The translations under genes were made by a program, and so were the position numbers. Below, one piece after another: positions 33,247 through 43,297 of a stretch of DNA of 47,690 bases. Position 1 is the first letter of the stretch; each line of letters starts with the position of its first letter. Under the pieces are notes generated by a model. It saw only the letters and a list, made by a program, of their open reading frames with translations. It did no database searches and was not told where the DNA came from. The stretch comes from an uncultured Prevotella sp. (GTDB lineage: Bacteria > Bacteroidota > Bacteroidia > Bacteroidales > Bacteroidaceae). The stretch is from positions 1 to 47,690 of the forward strand of contig ONYZ01000038.1 of NCBI GenBank assembly GCA_900322175.1, in the 5' to 3' direction.

Positions 33247-33849
33247 ATGTCATTTACATCAGAAGCGAATAAAATTTTTAACCGGGCTATCAATGATTAT
33301 CATCTGACAGACGATGTTAATACGCCCCTGAAAAATCCATATCAGAAAGACAGTATCCAATACAGTCTGTACACTAAGTGTTGGATTGATACAGTTCAAT
33401 GGCACTTTGAGGATATCATTCGCGATCCACATATCGACCCAGTCGAAGCTCTTGCCCTGAAGCGTCGTATCGATCGCAGCAATCAGGACCGTACCGACTT
33501 GGTAGAGGAGATCGACTCGTGGTTCCGCCAGTATTATAGTAATGTGAAACCTCAGCCCGATGCCAGACTCAATACAGAGAGTCCTGCCTGGGCTGTAGAC
33601 CGTCTCAGCATTCTGGCGCTAAAGATATACCACATGCAGGAGCAGGTGGACCGTACTGACGCTGAGCCTGAGCACATCAAGAGATGTAAGGCCAAGCTGG
33701 GGGTACTGCTTGAGCAGCAGAAAGACCTGTCGCTGGCTATCGACCAGTTGCTTGAAGATATCGAGGCTGGCCGCAAGTACATGAAGGTTTATCGCCAGAT
33801 GAAGATGTACAATGATCCTGCAACTAATCCTATACTATATAAGAAGTAA
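33247..33849 (+). CDS. DUF4254 family protein
   Basis: The 200-residue product starts MSFTSEANKIFNRAINDYHL and matches DUF4254, a helical cytosolic family found in Bacteroidetes beside glycosyltransferases. Conserved features include YTKCWIDTVQWHFEDIIRD (positions about 40-60) and SRLSILALKIYHM-like helices. No enzyme motif is recognised. The next gene, a GT9 glycosyltransferase, begins 10 bp downstream, so a role in lipopolysaccharide or surface glycan assembly is likely but unproven. Confidence 0.8.
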   Translation: MSFTSEANKIFNRAINDYHLTDDVNTPLKNPYQKDSIQYSLYTKCWIDTVQWHFEDIIRDPHIDPVEALALKRRIDRSNQDRTDLVEEIDSWFRQYYSNVKPQPDARLNTESPAWAVDRLSILALKIYHMQEQVDRTDAEPEHIKRCKAKLGVLLEQQKDLSLAIDQLLEDIEAGRKYMKVYRQMKMYNDPATNPILYKK

Positions 33850-33859
33850 TAACTAGCCG

Positions 33860-34915
33860 ATGAAGAAAGAGCATATATTGGTCATCAGATTCTCAGCTCT
33901 TGGCGATGTGGCAATGATGGTACCTGTGGTATGGTCGTTGGCACAGCAGTACCCTGATATCCGTATCACGGTGCTTAGCCGCAAGTTTGCGCGTCCGCTG
34001 TTTGATGATCTGGCTCCAAATGTAAATTTCATGGAGGCCGACGTAAGCAAGGAGTACCATGGTGTGCGAGGACTTAATGCCCTGTATCGCCGACTGGTAG
34101 CCAAGCAGTTTACTAAGGTGGCCGACCTGCATAGTGTGATACGTTCAGACTATCTCCGCCTGCGATTCAATCTGGGCAGATATCGCGTAGAGCACTTAAT
34201 CAAGAATCGCAGCCAGCGCCGCAAACTTGTGGCTGGAAAGTTGGAGAAGAGAGCACAACTGCCTACATCGTTCGAGAACTATGCAGCTGTGTTCGAGCGC
34301 CTGGGCTATCCTGTCGACCTGCGTCAGTTCCGTTCTATCTTCCCTGCCGAGGGTGGCAACCTGAACATGCTGCCAGCTGTGTTTGGACCAAAGAATAGCT
34401 TTGAGCAGTGGATAGGTATTGCCCCGTTTGCTGCCCACGAGGGCAAGGTTTATCCTCCACGACTGATGGAGCAGGTAATCTATCGCCTGATACAGCAATA
34501 CCCCAATGGACGCATCTTCCTGTTTGGGCGTGGCGACGACGAGGATAAATACTTCCAGATATGGTGCTCTCAGTATCGCCAGTGCACCTGGGTGGGCAAG
34601 CATTGCGAGGGTATGTATCAGGAACTGATACTGATGAGTCATCTCAACGTGATGGTATCGATGGATTCGGCTAATATGCATCTGGCTTCGCTCACTGGTA
34701 TTCCTGTCATTAGTGTTTGGGGAGCTACCCATCCTAAGGCTGGATTCCTGGGATATAATCATGATCCGGAAAATGTTATCCAGATAGATCTGGAGTGTCG
34801 CCCATGTAGCATCTTTGGCAATAAGCCTTGTCATCGTGGCGACTATGCGTGCTTACAGAACATTCCGCCTGAGCGGATTGTTGAGAGAATAAATTCTATT
34901 ATTAACAACAACTAA
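33860..34915 (+). CDS. Glycosyltransferase family 9 (heptosyltransferase-like)
   Basis: The 351-residue cytosolic protein has the two Rossmann halves of GT9. It begins [20 protein letters not shown], and the C-terminal half has the donor-site motifs [16 protein letters not shown] and [14 protein letters not shown]9 enzymes transfer heptose from ADP-heptose to lipopolysaccharide core; this one probably extends the inner core or a related surface glycan. It is cotranscribed with DUF4254. Confidence 0.9.
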   Translation: MKKEHILVIRFSALGDVAMMVPVVWSLAQQYPDIRITVLSRKFARPLFDDLAPNVNFMEADVSKEYHGVRGLNALYRRLVAKQFTKVADLHSVIRSDYLRLRFNLGRYRVEHLIKNRSQRRKLVAGKLEKRAQLPTSFENYAAVFERLGYPVDLRQFRSIFPAEGGNLNMLPAVFGPKNSFEQWIGIAPFAAHEGKVYPPRLMEQVIYRLIQQYPNGRIFLFGRGDDEDKYFQIWCSQYRQCTWVGKHCEGMYQELILMSHLNVMVSMDSANMHLASLTGIPVISVWGATHPKAGFLGYNHDPENVIQIDLECRPCSIFGNKPCHRGDYACLQNIPPERIVERINSIINNN

Positions 34916-34928
34916 AAACAAAACTATT

Positions 34929-35084
34929 ATGAAGTACGTATGTGAAATCTGCGGATACGTTTACGATCCGGCAGAAGGTGATCCAGACAACGGAATCGCT
35001 CCAGGAACAGCATTTGAGGATATACCTGATGATTGGGTTTGCCCAGTATGTGGTGTAGGCAAGGGCGACTTTAAGCCTGAGTAA
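34929..35084 (+). CDS. Rubredoxin
   Basis: A 51-residue frame, too short for common length cut-offs, reads [20 protein letters not shown] and ends near [16 protein letters not shown]. The two CxxC pairs (CEIC and CPVC), the aromatic core (YVYD) and the GDP-GI spacing are diagnostic of rubredoxin, a one-iron electron carrier used by anaerobes in oxygen and peroxide detoxification. It begins 13 bp after the GT9 stop and is followed by a terminator. Confidence 0.96.
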   Translation: MKYVCEICGYVYDPAEGDPDNGIAPGTAFEDIPDDWVCPVCGVGKGDFKPE

Positions 35085-35101
35085 CAACAAAAAATAAAAA
35101 G

Positions 35102-35130
35102 CCAAGAGTGAAAAGCTCTTGGTTTTTCTT
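35102..35130 (+). terminator. Terminator after rubredoxin
   Basis: A CCAAGAG (35102-35108) and CTCTTGG (35116-35122) stem is followed by TTTTTCTTTTTT. Confidence 0.85.
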
Positions 35131-35149
35131 TTTTCTCCCTCTTTTTTAG

Positions 35150-35157
35150 TACTTTTG
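35150..35157 (+). promoter_or_regulatory. -7 element of the double-nuclease gene
   Basis: TACTTTTG ends 5 bp before the ATG at 35163. Transcription would start at or next to the start codon, giving a nearly leaderless mRNA. The -33 region is a T-rich run. Confidence 0.45.
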
Positions 35158-35162
35158 CACCC

Positions 35163-36614
35163 ATGAAAACAGAATATCCCTTAATAAGTTTCCCAGAGCA
35201 GGGAACCATCACATATCCATTCCGTCGCCATCCGCTAGTAAAACCTGGCACCCTGGAGCTTCAGTTTGCTCACGAATTGTCTGCCAAGTTGCCTGCTGGG
35301 GTGGAGTGTATACTCAATGCCTGCGTCATCACTACCGATAAGCAGCCACCTTATTATCCAGACTTGGCGCTGGTAGTGGCTGATAAGCCTGAGATGCGTA
35401 TAGATGTAGAGATAGATGAGCCTTATCAGAAGTCTACTCGCGAGCCTATCCACTACGTGTCGTGTGGCGATATGTTTCGCGACCATCTGCTTAATCGTCA
35501 TGGGTGGACGGTCGTGCGTCTGGCTGTCCAGCAGATAGTGCAAGAGACAAGCATCTGTGCCGACTTCCTGGTAGAACTGGTTACTGCTATGATGGCTGAT
35601 ATGCAGACTGCTGATCAGCATGTCTATACATCAGTGCCATTCCCAGTGGTGCGTTGGAGCCGTAGCGAGGCTCTGAAGATGGCCTACTGGCAGAACGTGG
35701 CAGGCGAGGATAGAGAGTGGATAACTGACCGCTATGCTATGGATGCCGACGAGCAGAAGTGTCGTCAGCAGGTTAAGCCATTCGAGAGGACTGCCGATAT
35801 GTGCGAAAAGATGGCAACCTTTCGCGATGCAGGCTGCTACGAGCAGGATGCCGACATCGATTTTGAGCCCGACGAACACATATATATATATAAAGGTATA
35901 AAGCGCATGCTGCCCGTCAGTTCGCTGATAGCCTATTTCTTCGAAGAGTTTCAGGCTCTGCCTCAGGCCGAAAACCAGTTTCGATTTAAAAACATACCCG
36001 TCGAGGAGAGTCTCGACAAGTGGGCTAAGGCAGGTCGAATAGCCAGCGAGGTGGGCACGTTTGTACATCTGCAGACGGAGAACTACTTTCAGCGAGGATA
36101 CTTCGAGACAGAGTGCAGACTACAGTTTGGCTCAGATACTGAGGTGATAAGCGTAGAGCAAGAGAAGTTGCACTTTCTCCACTTTATCCGCGACTACCAG
36201 ATAGAGCCATATCGCCAGGAGTGGCCTGTTTACGACAAGGACCTGAACATAGCCGGCACCATCGACCTGATTTGTCAGAACGACGACGGCGAGTACACCA
36301 TCTACGACTGGAAGCGCTCGTCGAAGGTAGTCAACGCCCAAGGCCAACCCCTCGTAGAGGGCTTTCGTGGCAAGATGAGCTACAATGGCATCAGTCTGCC
36401 CGACACCTCGTTCTACCACTATTGCATCCAGCAGAACCTCTATCGCTACATGTTAGAGCGCCACTACGGCATCCGTGTAAAGTCGATGAACCTGGTAGTC
36501 CTAAGCCCCGATTACCCCACCTACTACGCAGTCCCCGTCCCTAAGATGGATCAGATAGTCCAGCAAATCATCACCATCTGCCAGCAGAGGGATTTAGGAC
36601 ACAGGTTGCTGTAA
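35163..36614 (+). CDS. Protein with two PD-(D/E)XK nuclease-like domains (Vsr/DUF559-like plus RecB-like)
   Basis: The 483-residue cytosolic protein seems to join two nuclease folds. The N-terminal part (about 25-150) has YPDLALVV (Asp67), DVEIDEPY (Glu83, Asp85), then RDHLLNRHGWTVVRLA, a Vsr/DUF559 pattern. The C-terminal part (about 295-480) has all four RecB-family motifs: GTFVH (His302), GTIDLI (Asp368), YDWKRS (Asp382, Lys384) and QQNLY (Gln423, Tyr427). Such domains cut or process DNA. The gene is monocistronic with its own promoter. The pathway is unknown; repair or defence are both possible. Domain assignment is by motif reading only. Confidence 0.7.
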   Translation: MKTEYPLISFPEQGTITYPFRRHPLVKPGTLELQFAHELSAKLPAGVECILNACVITTDKQPPYYPDLALVVADKPEMRIDVEIDEPYQKSTREPIHYVSCGDMFRDHLLNRHGWTVVRLAVQQIVQETSICADFLVELVTAMMADMQTADQHVYTSVPFPVVRWSRSEALKMAYWQNVAGEDREWITDRYAMDADEQKCRQQVKPFERTADMCEKMATFRDAGCYEQDADIDFEPDEHIYIYKGIKRMLPVSSLIAYFFEEFQALPQAENQFRFKNIPVEESLDKWAKAGRIASEVGTFVHLQTENYFQRGYFETECRLQFGSDTEVISVEQEKLHFLHFIRDYQIEPYRQEWPVYDKDLNIAGTIDLICQNDDGEYTIYDWKRSSKVVNAQGQPLVEGFRGKMSYNGISLPDTSFYHYCIQQNLYRYMLERHYGIRVKSMNLVVLSPDYPTYYAVPVPKMDQIVQQIITICQQRDLGHRLL

Positions 36615-36699
36615 TCTTTTTGTTCGACAATGTTGTGTATTTTCATTTTTATGTGAACATCAAAAATTCTCTCTATAAGAATTATCTAAAAAATAGCTT

Positions 36700-37102
36700 A
36701 ACTATTCATGTTTGGCTATAAGCATCTAATTATCAATGGTTTAATTTATGAATAGTTGCTTGTTTTAATAGGGCAACTATTCATATTTGGTGGTTAAGAT
36801 GGCATATGACAGCCATTAATATATCTTTAACACATTGATAACATGGCAGTTACACTACAGTAACAAACGGGGTAACAGTTTGTTTCTGCCTTAGAAACAA
36901 ACTGTTACCATGGCAGAAACAAAGTGTTTCCGATATAGTTACAATGCGGAAACACTTTATAATCAATTCCAATCGATATTCTCGCATGTAATAAAAAATT
37001 TGAATTTTGCCCAAAATATGAATAGTTGATGTATATTTCCTGATCACTATTCATAAGCTAAACCTTTGACTTTCAATAAGATAACATGAAATATGAATAG
37101 TT
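36700..37102. repeat. Palindrome-dense region with six ATGAATAGT motifs
   Basis: ATGAATAGT or its complement occurs at about 36700, 36748, 36775, 37018, 37046 and 37093. Perfect stems are ATGAATAGTTGC/GCAACTATTCAT (36748-36759, 36773-36784), a 17-bp pair (36871-36887, 36893-36909), AAAGTGTTTCCG/CGGAAACACTTT (36921-36932, 36947-36958) and TATGAATAGT/ACTATTCATA (37017-37026, 37046-37055). No coding potential is visible in 36615-37254. Confidence 0.85.
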
Positions 37103-37183
37103 GAGCCATTTTTTTGAACTTTTTGCTGAAGAGTTTTTAATGGGTGTTAACTACAGCTTCTTGCATTTAGATATTGTTTTAAT

Positions 37184-37224
37184 TTTGGTCGGAATGATTA
37201 CAAATATTTCCGACCGCAAAGATA
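37184..37224. repeat. GGTCGGAA inverted repeat with a -7-like element
   Basis: GGTCGGAA (37187-37194) and TTCCGACC (37208-37215) form a perfect 8-bp stem. Next to it, TATCTTTG reads on the minus strand at 37217-37224, pointing into the palindrome-dense gap. No -33 is evident, so promoter activity is doubtful. Confidence 0.4.
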
Positions 37225-37254
37225 CAAAATTTATTTCAAAAGCAATACTTTAAC

Positions 37255-40200
37255 CTATTCTGTTTTCGACTTGTAATACTGGCTGGGGGATACACCGTAG
37301 AACTTTTTGAAGAGGGCAGAGAAGGAGGTGGGGCTGGAAAATCCGCAGGTATAGGTTACCTCCGAGACGTTCATCTTGCCACTGGCAAGCAGTTCAGCGG
37401 CCTTCTTTAGGCGCACCTTACGGATGAAATCATGCGGTGTCTGCCCCGTTAGGTCTTTCATCTTGCGGTTCAGATGGACACGGCTGAGACCTACCTCGCT
37501 GGCTATCAAGTCCATTGTCAGGCTGTCATCATCTAAATGGTCGTTGATGGCCTTCATGATGTTGGCAAGGAGTTTCTCGTCGGGCGACTTGACGGACTTG
37601 GGTGAGGTCTTTCCTTCCAACTGGTCGGTGTGCTCGTACTTTAGGCGCAGGGTGCGCGTCCGCTGTATCAGGTTGATGATGGTCTGGCGGAGAATGTCCA
37701 TGTTGAATGGCTTGACGATGTAGGCGTCGGCACCCGTGGTGAGTCCTCGCAGACGATCTTCGTCCATATTCATGGCCGTCAGCATCACGACGGGCACATG
37801 ACTGGTAGCGAGATTCGAACGCAGGCTCATGCAGAGCGTGTTGCCGTCCATGTCTGGCATCATCACGTCGCTGAGTACCAAGTCGGGCACGCTGCGCATA
37901 ATTTCCGCGAAGGCATGCCGCCCGTCGGTGAAGGCTTTGATCTCATAGTCGTTGCAGAGTTCCTGCACCAGATAGTCGCGTATTTCCTCGTCATCTTCGG
38001 CAATCACCAGGATGGGGCGCTGACGGGTGGGCGCCTCGATGGGGCCTTCTGCCGTATCATCGCTATCCTCCACTTCTGCCAATGTCAGTTGCTCGGCCGT
38101 TTCCACATCGGGTTCGGTCACCATTTCGTCTGCCTTCAGGTGTTCTGAGCCCAAAGGCAGGAAGATGACAAACTCGCAACCTTGCTCCAGATTGTGGGCC
38201 GATATGGTGCCATAGTGCAACTCTACCAACGAACGGGCGAGGTCGAGACCGATGCCCGTGCCCGTCTGCTGGCCGCTCTGCTTGCTGTCCGACTGATAGA
38301 AGCGTTCGAAAATCTGCTCCAGTTTGTCCTCGGGAATTTTCTCACCGTTGTCGCGAATGGCGATGGTAGCATTTTGGTCGTCGTGGGTGACGCGGATGGC
38401 AATCTCACCACCTGTTGGTGTGAACTTGAAGGCATTCGACAGCACGTTCAGGATGACCTTGTCGAAGTAACGGCGGTCTATCCAGATGGGAAGCGTCTCT
38501 GCATCGTGTTCGTAGAGGAAGCGTATCTGCCGACCCCGTGCCTGATGCTCGAACAGCGCGTAGAGTTCCTGAATGAAACCTATGAGGTCGGTTTCCCGCA
38601 TGTGCATCTGCATCTGTCCCTTGTCAATCTTGCGCAGGTCCATCATTTGGTTGATGAGTCCTAGGATGCGCTCGGCATTGCGGCGCATGATTTCGTAGAT
38701 GCCCCTTTTCTGCGGGTCTCCCTCTCGCTTGATGAGCGACAGCAGTGGCGTGACGATGAGCGTCATGGGCGTGCGGATGTCGTGGCTGAAATTCATGAAG
38801 AAGCGCAACTTCGCCTCGCTCAGTTCCTCAGCATGGATATGCTCCTGCAACTGCATCTGTTCACGTACCCGGTCCCTGCGATAGGCGATGTAGCGCCATA
38901 CGATGAGAGCCAGCAGTAAGGCGTAGAGCAAATATGCCCACCACGAACGATACCACGGGGCATGCTCGTTTGTTCCCTGCTGCAGTGATACAAATGGGTC
39001 GCCGTTGATGCTATACAGATAGGTGATGCGCTCTGGATCGTCGTAGGTCAGCGTGGAAAAACGGACGGCAAACGAGTTGTCGCCGTAGTCCAATTCGAAG
39101 TGTTGGCTCTGGGTGACCAGTGTGTCGGTCACCTGGTAACTGCCCGACAGCGTGGTCTGATCGACAGGCATACCATTGATGGTGAAGGCCGTTAGGCTGA
39201 CGGTGGCGTTCCACTCGCGGTGGTCGATGTCGGCAGGGTTGAACCACGTGATGCCGCCCGTGCCGCAGAATAACAGTCGTCCGTCTGTCATGGCCCACGA
39301 TCCGCCCGTGGTGAAGTAGTTGGACTGCAGACCGTCCTCCACATAGTAGTTCTGGAACCTCTATTGACGTGATGTTGTTGCTGGGCAAACCCTGCTCCAC
39401 GGTGTAATGGCCCAACTCGCGCTTGCGCAGGTCATAGTGGAAAAGTCCCTCGGTGGTGCCTATCCAGAGTGCATTATTGTATTCACGGGCCAGATAGACG
39501 TTGGCACCCGGCATCAGGCACTTGCCGCCAAAAATGCCGTTCCACGTCAAATCGTCAAGGTCCAGACAGTTCAGTCCGTTGTCGGCAGCCACATAGAGGC
39601 GATGGCCGTCGGGCGACGCCGACAGCTGGGAGATGAAGTCGTGCGAGAGTCCTTTCCCTGCAGCAGCATCCTCTGAGCGGAACTGTCTGACGGCTCCGTC
39701 CACGGCGAACATCAGCAGTCCGTGGCCCATCGTGCCTGCCCATCCCCGTCCTTCGCGATCTTTGGCATAGTCGGTGATGCTGAGGAAATCGAACTGCGGC
39801 ATTTTCATCGGGTGATACTGTGCGGTCTTCGGGTCGATCCATCCGCCGCCCTCACCGTAGGAGCCCAGCCAGATGCGCCCGTCGTCGCCCTCGCCGATGG
39901 TTAGCACGGTCGAGGGTACATCGTCGGAAAAGTGCTTGACGAGACGCCCTTCTTTGTCCAAGCAATAGACACCGTCCTTGTCGGTGCCGAGCCACGTATT
40001 GTCCCTGCTATCCACGAAGACGCAGCAGATGTTGGAGGAGCCTATCACGTTCTTGGCTCCTGCCTTGTGACCCATATAGTGGAAGCCCGACGAGGAGGGC
40101 GGCTGCTGGAATACGCCTTTCTCCGTCAGACCTAACCAGACGTTGTTGCTGCCGTCCTCGACGATGGCATACACCTTGCTTTTCGACAGTTCCACCTCGT

Positions 40201-41023
40201 GGCTGTAGTAGGGATTGGTGGTCAGTTCACCCGTCAGCGGGTTATACACACCGATGCCCCTGCCGTCGAAGCCAACGAGGATGTTGCCCGTATGGTCGGG
40301 ATAGAGGGCTGGGACAGGTATGTTGTCCGTCTGCGCCACATGGACGAACTGCTCGCCCTGCTTGCGGAACAATCCTCGGTTGGCAGTGCCCACATAGACA
40401 CAGCCCGTCATGTCGGTGCAGACGCTGTAGTACTTCGTGCCGTCCGCATTGTTCATATATTGTCTGGCTTGCTTGCCGTCGTAGCAATAGACACTGTTCT
40501 CAGCGACTATCCACAGCCCGCCGGCATTGTCCTCGGCCATACTGCGTATCTCGCCAGCCCCCTGCAACTTAACGTTGATCTGACGGGCGGTCAGGTCCTT
40601 CACCAAAAGCAGCCCATCCGTCGAGGTGCCGGCCACCAGTTCGCCGTTCTTACGCTCCAACAGGCAGTTCACATTGCCGTAAATGTTCTCGCCCTTCTCG
40701 TTCAGTTTCTTTACATCGCGGAACTGCACACCGTCGTAGGCCTGCAGACTGGCGTAGGAACCGAAGTACAGCCTTCCGTCGGCGGCCTGTGCCATACAGA
40801 GCACATGGTTGCCAGCCATTCCTGCGGCATTCTTCTGTCCCCGCTTGAACGTCTGGAACTGGTAGCCGTCGTATTGCACAATACCGTTGCTCGTCACCGC
40901 CCACAGGAACCCGTTCCTCGACCGCAAGTGGTCTATATCGAAGAACTTTCCAGCCTGCCCCCATGCCCTCTGTACGACAAAGGCCAAGAGCATCGTCACG
41001 CATATCAACAGCCGTTTCGTCAT
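37255..41023 (-). pseudogene. Hybrid two-component system sensor/regulator (HTCS), broken by internal deletion and frameshift
   Basis: The 5' part (start 41023, MTKRLLICVTMLLAFVVQRA) encodes a signal anchor and two-component propeller repeats up to LPSNNITSIE. The frame then shifts near 39355-39363; the expected continuation, NYYVEDGLQSNYF, is in another frame (37255 to about 39365). That second frame encodes the Y_Y_Y domain, a transmembrane helix (WWAYLLYALLLALIVW), HisKA (NFSHDIRTPMTL), HATPase, a receiver (LSDVMMPDMDG) and an AraC HTH. Compared with other HTCS proteins, about 20-25 residues of one propeller blade are missing at the join. An intact protein would sense an oligosaccharide and switch on a glycan locus. 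The start overlaps the GH42 stop (ATGA). Confidence 0.85.
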
Positions 41024-43098
41024 TTTTCTTCTCCTATTACTACGCCCCACGGCTCAACGGTGATGTCCTGTCCCTTAGCGAGCGTCTGCTTGTCGAGCAG
41101 CGACTGACTGGCGGGATAGGGCCAGGCGATGCTCATGGGCTCGTAGGAGAAATTGAAGAGGTAGTGAATCTGACGCCCCTTGGCGTTAGTGCCGGAGCGG
41201 AGGATGACGGGGAACTGGTACTGACGCTCCACGGTGGCGATGCCTTTGCGGTCGGCTGCGCGGGCGATGAGTTTATATAGGAGGTCGGTGGAAGGCAAGG
41301 TGCCGATGTAGATGAGGTGCCCCTTGCCGTACTGGTTCTCCGTGATGCAGGGCCACTGGCCGAAGAACTGGTGCTCGACGGTGGCTAAGGGCTGGGCCGT
41401 GGTCAGTTGCAGGAACTCCATCCAAGTATTGACGGTATTGTCTGCGGCTCCGATGCCGTTGGGCTTCAGCGGCAGCGTGTTGATACTCGAATACTCCTGA
41501 TAGGTGAAGCCGCAGGCTTCGGCCAGCGGACCAGGAGCCAGCACGGGGCGCACGGCATTGTCGTAGTCGGTGTAGCCGCTCTTGAATAGCATCACCACCT
41601 CGCCGCCATTCTTCACGAAGTTGCTTATCTTCTGCAGCAGTTCGTCGGTGGCCACATAGAGCGAGGGCACCACGAGCAGGTCGTACTGCGAGAAATCCTG
41701 CATCTCGGGCTTATCGACAGGCAGGATGTCGCACTCGATGTTCTGACGGTAGAGCGCGTCGTACATCATGTTCACCTTGTATTGGTCGCGGTCGGTGTAG
41801 GGCATGAAGTCGAGGGCGTGCTTCGAGTCGTGACTGAACAGTAGGGCTACGCGGTTCCGCTTCTTCAGGTTCACCAGTCGGTCGCCAATCTTCTCCAACT
41901 CTTTGGCTCCCCGTTGGAACTCGCGATAGACGCGGTTGGGCTTACCGTCATGACCGAGGATGCCGCGCCAGTAGGTCTCCTGACCGTAGTGCAACGTACT
42001 CCAGTGCCAGTATTCCACCATATTCGCACCGCCCGAGAGGAAGGCGTACATGTTCTGGCGCAACTGTCCGTCGTAGGGGGGCCACTGGTTGCGGCTCGAC
42101 CAGCCTGTGCCCTGGGCGTTGGTCTCGGTGATGAGGAAGTTGTGGCTGCGGCTGACGGTGCGCATGAAGTCGCACGAGTAACTGATCCATTGTCCGTCCT
42201 GTCCGTTCTGCATGGTGTAATAGACGTTGATGGCGTGGTACTCCATCTGCCGGAACGCCTCCACTTGGTCGATGTCGTAGAAACTGGGCATGAAGCAGTG
42301 CATGATAAACTGGTCGGGGCGCTTGTACTCGCTCACGATGTCGGCCTGCCAGTTCAAGAAGTCGGCCGTCACCTTGCGGTTCCAGCGCTCCCACCACACC
42401 TTATACGAAGGGTTCGTCACGCCCTTGCGGTCGTAGAAATCTTCCCAGCGATTGATGTTCATGCCCCAGTAGTTCAGTCCCCAGCGGCGGTTCAGTTCCT
42501 TCAGGTCGCCATGGAACTCCTGCCTGATATACTCGCAGAAGCCCTCGAAGTAGTCGGGGTTGTCAATCTTTCGCGCTTCCACCTCGTTGTCCACCTGATA
42601 GCCGATGATGGCGGGGTGCTGGGCGTAGTGCTCCATCATCTTGCGGATGATGCGCTCCGTGTAGCGGCGATAGGTGGCGTTCAGCAGGTCCATGTTCTGG
42701 CGGATGCCGTAGTGGCTCTGTCCACCGTCCCATGTCTGCGACAGCACCTCGGGGTGCTCTGCCGCCAGCCACGACGGGATGCTGTAGGTCGGCGTGCCGA
42801 GGATGACCTTGATGCCCGCCTTGTGCAGCGCGTCGATGATGCGGTCCATCCAGGCGAACTCAAACTGTCCGTCCTGCGGCTCGAAGAGCGACCATGTCGA
42901 TTCGCCCACGCGCACCACCGTCAGTCCCGCCTCCTTCATCAGCCGGATGTCCTCGTCGAGCCGGTCCGTCGGCGTGTATTCCGCATAGTACGCAGCACCA
43001 TACAGCGGTTTGTCAAACTGGTACACCTTGTTCTCTCCCTTGGCAGAGGCCGTCATCGTGAGCAGCCATCCTGCCATCATAAGCAATACTTTTTTCAT
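41020..43098 (-). CDS. GH42 beta-galactosidase
   Basis: The 692-residue enzyme has a signal peptide (MKKVLLMMAGWLLTMTASAK). The A domain opens with LYGAAYYAEYTPTDRLDEDI, typical of GH42. The acid/base is Glu172 in YQVDNEVEA and the nucleophile Glu325 in FLITETNAQGTGWSS. A trimerisation-like domain (about 410-600) and a small C-terminal beta domain follow. The export signal is notable because many GH42 enzymes are cytosolic. It would release galactose from galactan or arabinogalactan fragments. It is translationally coupled to the HTCS gene by a 4-bp overlap and has a strong promoter at 43121-43152. Confidence 0.93.
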   Translation of the reverse strand: MKKVLLMMAGWLLTMTASAKGENKVYQFDKPLYGAAYYAEYTPTDRLDEDIRLMKEAGLTVVRVGESTWSLFEPQDGQFEFAWMDRIIDALHKAGIKVILGTPTYSIPSWLAAEHPEVLSQTWDGGQSHYGIRQNMDLLNATYRRYTERIIRKMMEHYAQHPAIIGYQVDNEVEARKIDNPDYFEGFCEYIRQEFHGDLKELNRRWGLNYWGMNINRWEDFYDRKGVTNPSYKVWWERWNRKVTADFLNWQADIVSEYKRPDQFIMHCFMPSFYDIDQVEAFRQMEYHAINVYYTMQNGQDGQWISYSCDFMRTVSRSHNFLITETNAQGTGWSSRNQWPPYDGQLRQNMYAFLSGGANMVEYWHWSTLHYGQETYWRGILGHDGKPNRVYREFQRGAKELEKIGDRLVNLKKRNRVALLFSHDSKHALDFMPYTDRDQYKVNMMYDALYRQNIECDILPVDKPEMQDFSQYDLLVVPSLYVATDELLQKISNFVKNGGEVVMLFKSGYTDYDNAVRPVLAPGPLAEACGFTYQEYSSINTLPLKPNGIGAADNTVNTWMEFLQLTTAQPLATVEHQFFGQWPCITENQYGKGHLIYIGTLPSTDLLYKLIARAADRKGIATVERQYQFPVILRSGTNAKGRQIHYLFNFSYEPMSIAWPYPASQSLLDKQTLAKGQDITVEPWGVVIGEEK

Positions 43099-43120
43099 TG
43101 TCCTAATAGATTTTATGGCG

Positions 43121-43152
43121 CAAAGATACTACATTATTATTATATAGCCAAA
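43121..43152 (-). promoter_or_regulatory. Promoter of GH42-HTCS
   Basis: TTTG (43149-43152), 20 bp, then TATCTTTG (43121-43128) on the minus strand is a perfect consensus match. The 27-bp direct repeat at 43179-43205 lies 26 bp further upstream, where an activator site would be expected. Confidence 0.75.
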
Positions 43153-43178
43153 TGCTTTTATGGCTTTTCGTCCCGCTT

Positions 43179-43205
43179 GTTACAAATGAATAGCCATGCG
43201 TTACG
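43179..43205. repeat. 27-bp direct repeat, copy 1
   Basis: This stretch, starting GTTACAAATGAATAGCC and ending GCGTTACG, recurs exactly and in the same orientation at 47519-47545. It lies between the GH42 promoter and the restriction gene. Confidence 0.9.
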
Positions 43206-43297
43206 AATGGAGAGCAGGCTTTGGTCGGAAACATACAATTTCGCCCGCCTTTTGCATCTTTAACGGGGAAAAGGGACAATAATTGAAAGAAAATGCT

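Noticed and set aside
40199-41107. 302-residue plus-strand frame opposite the HTCS N-terminus
   Set aside because: Shadow of propeller-repeat coding sequence, with no family resemblance.
41914-43263. 449-residue plus-strand frame opposite GH42
   Set aside because: Low-complexity Val/His/Leu-rich shadow of the GC-rich GH42 gene; the minus strand carries the full catalytic motifs.
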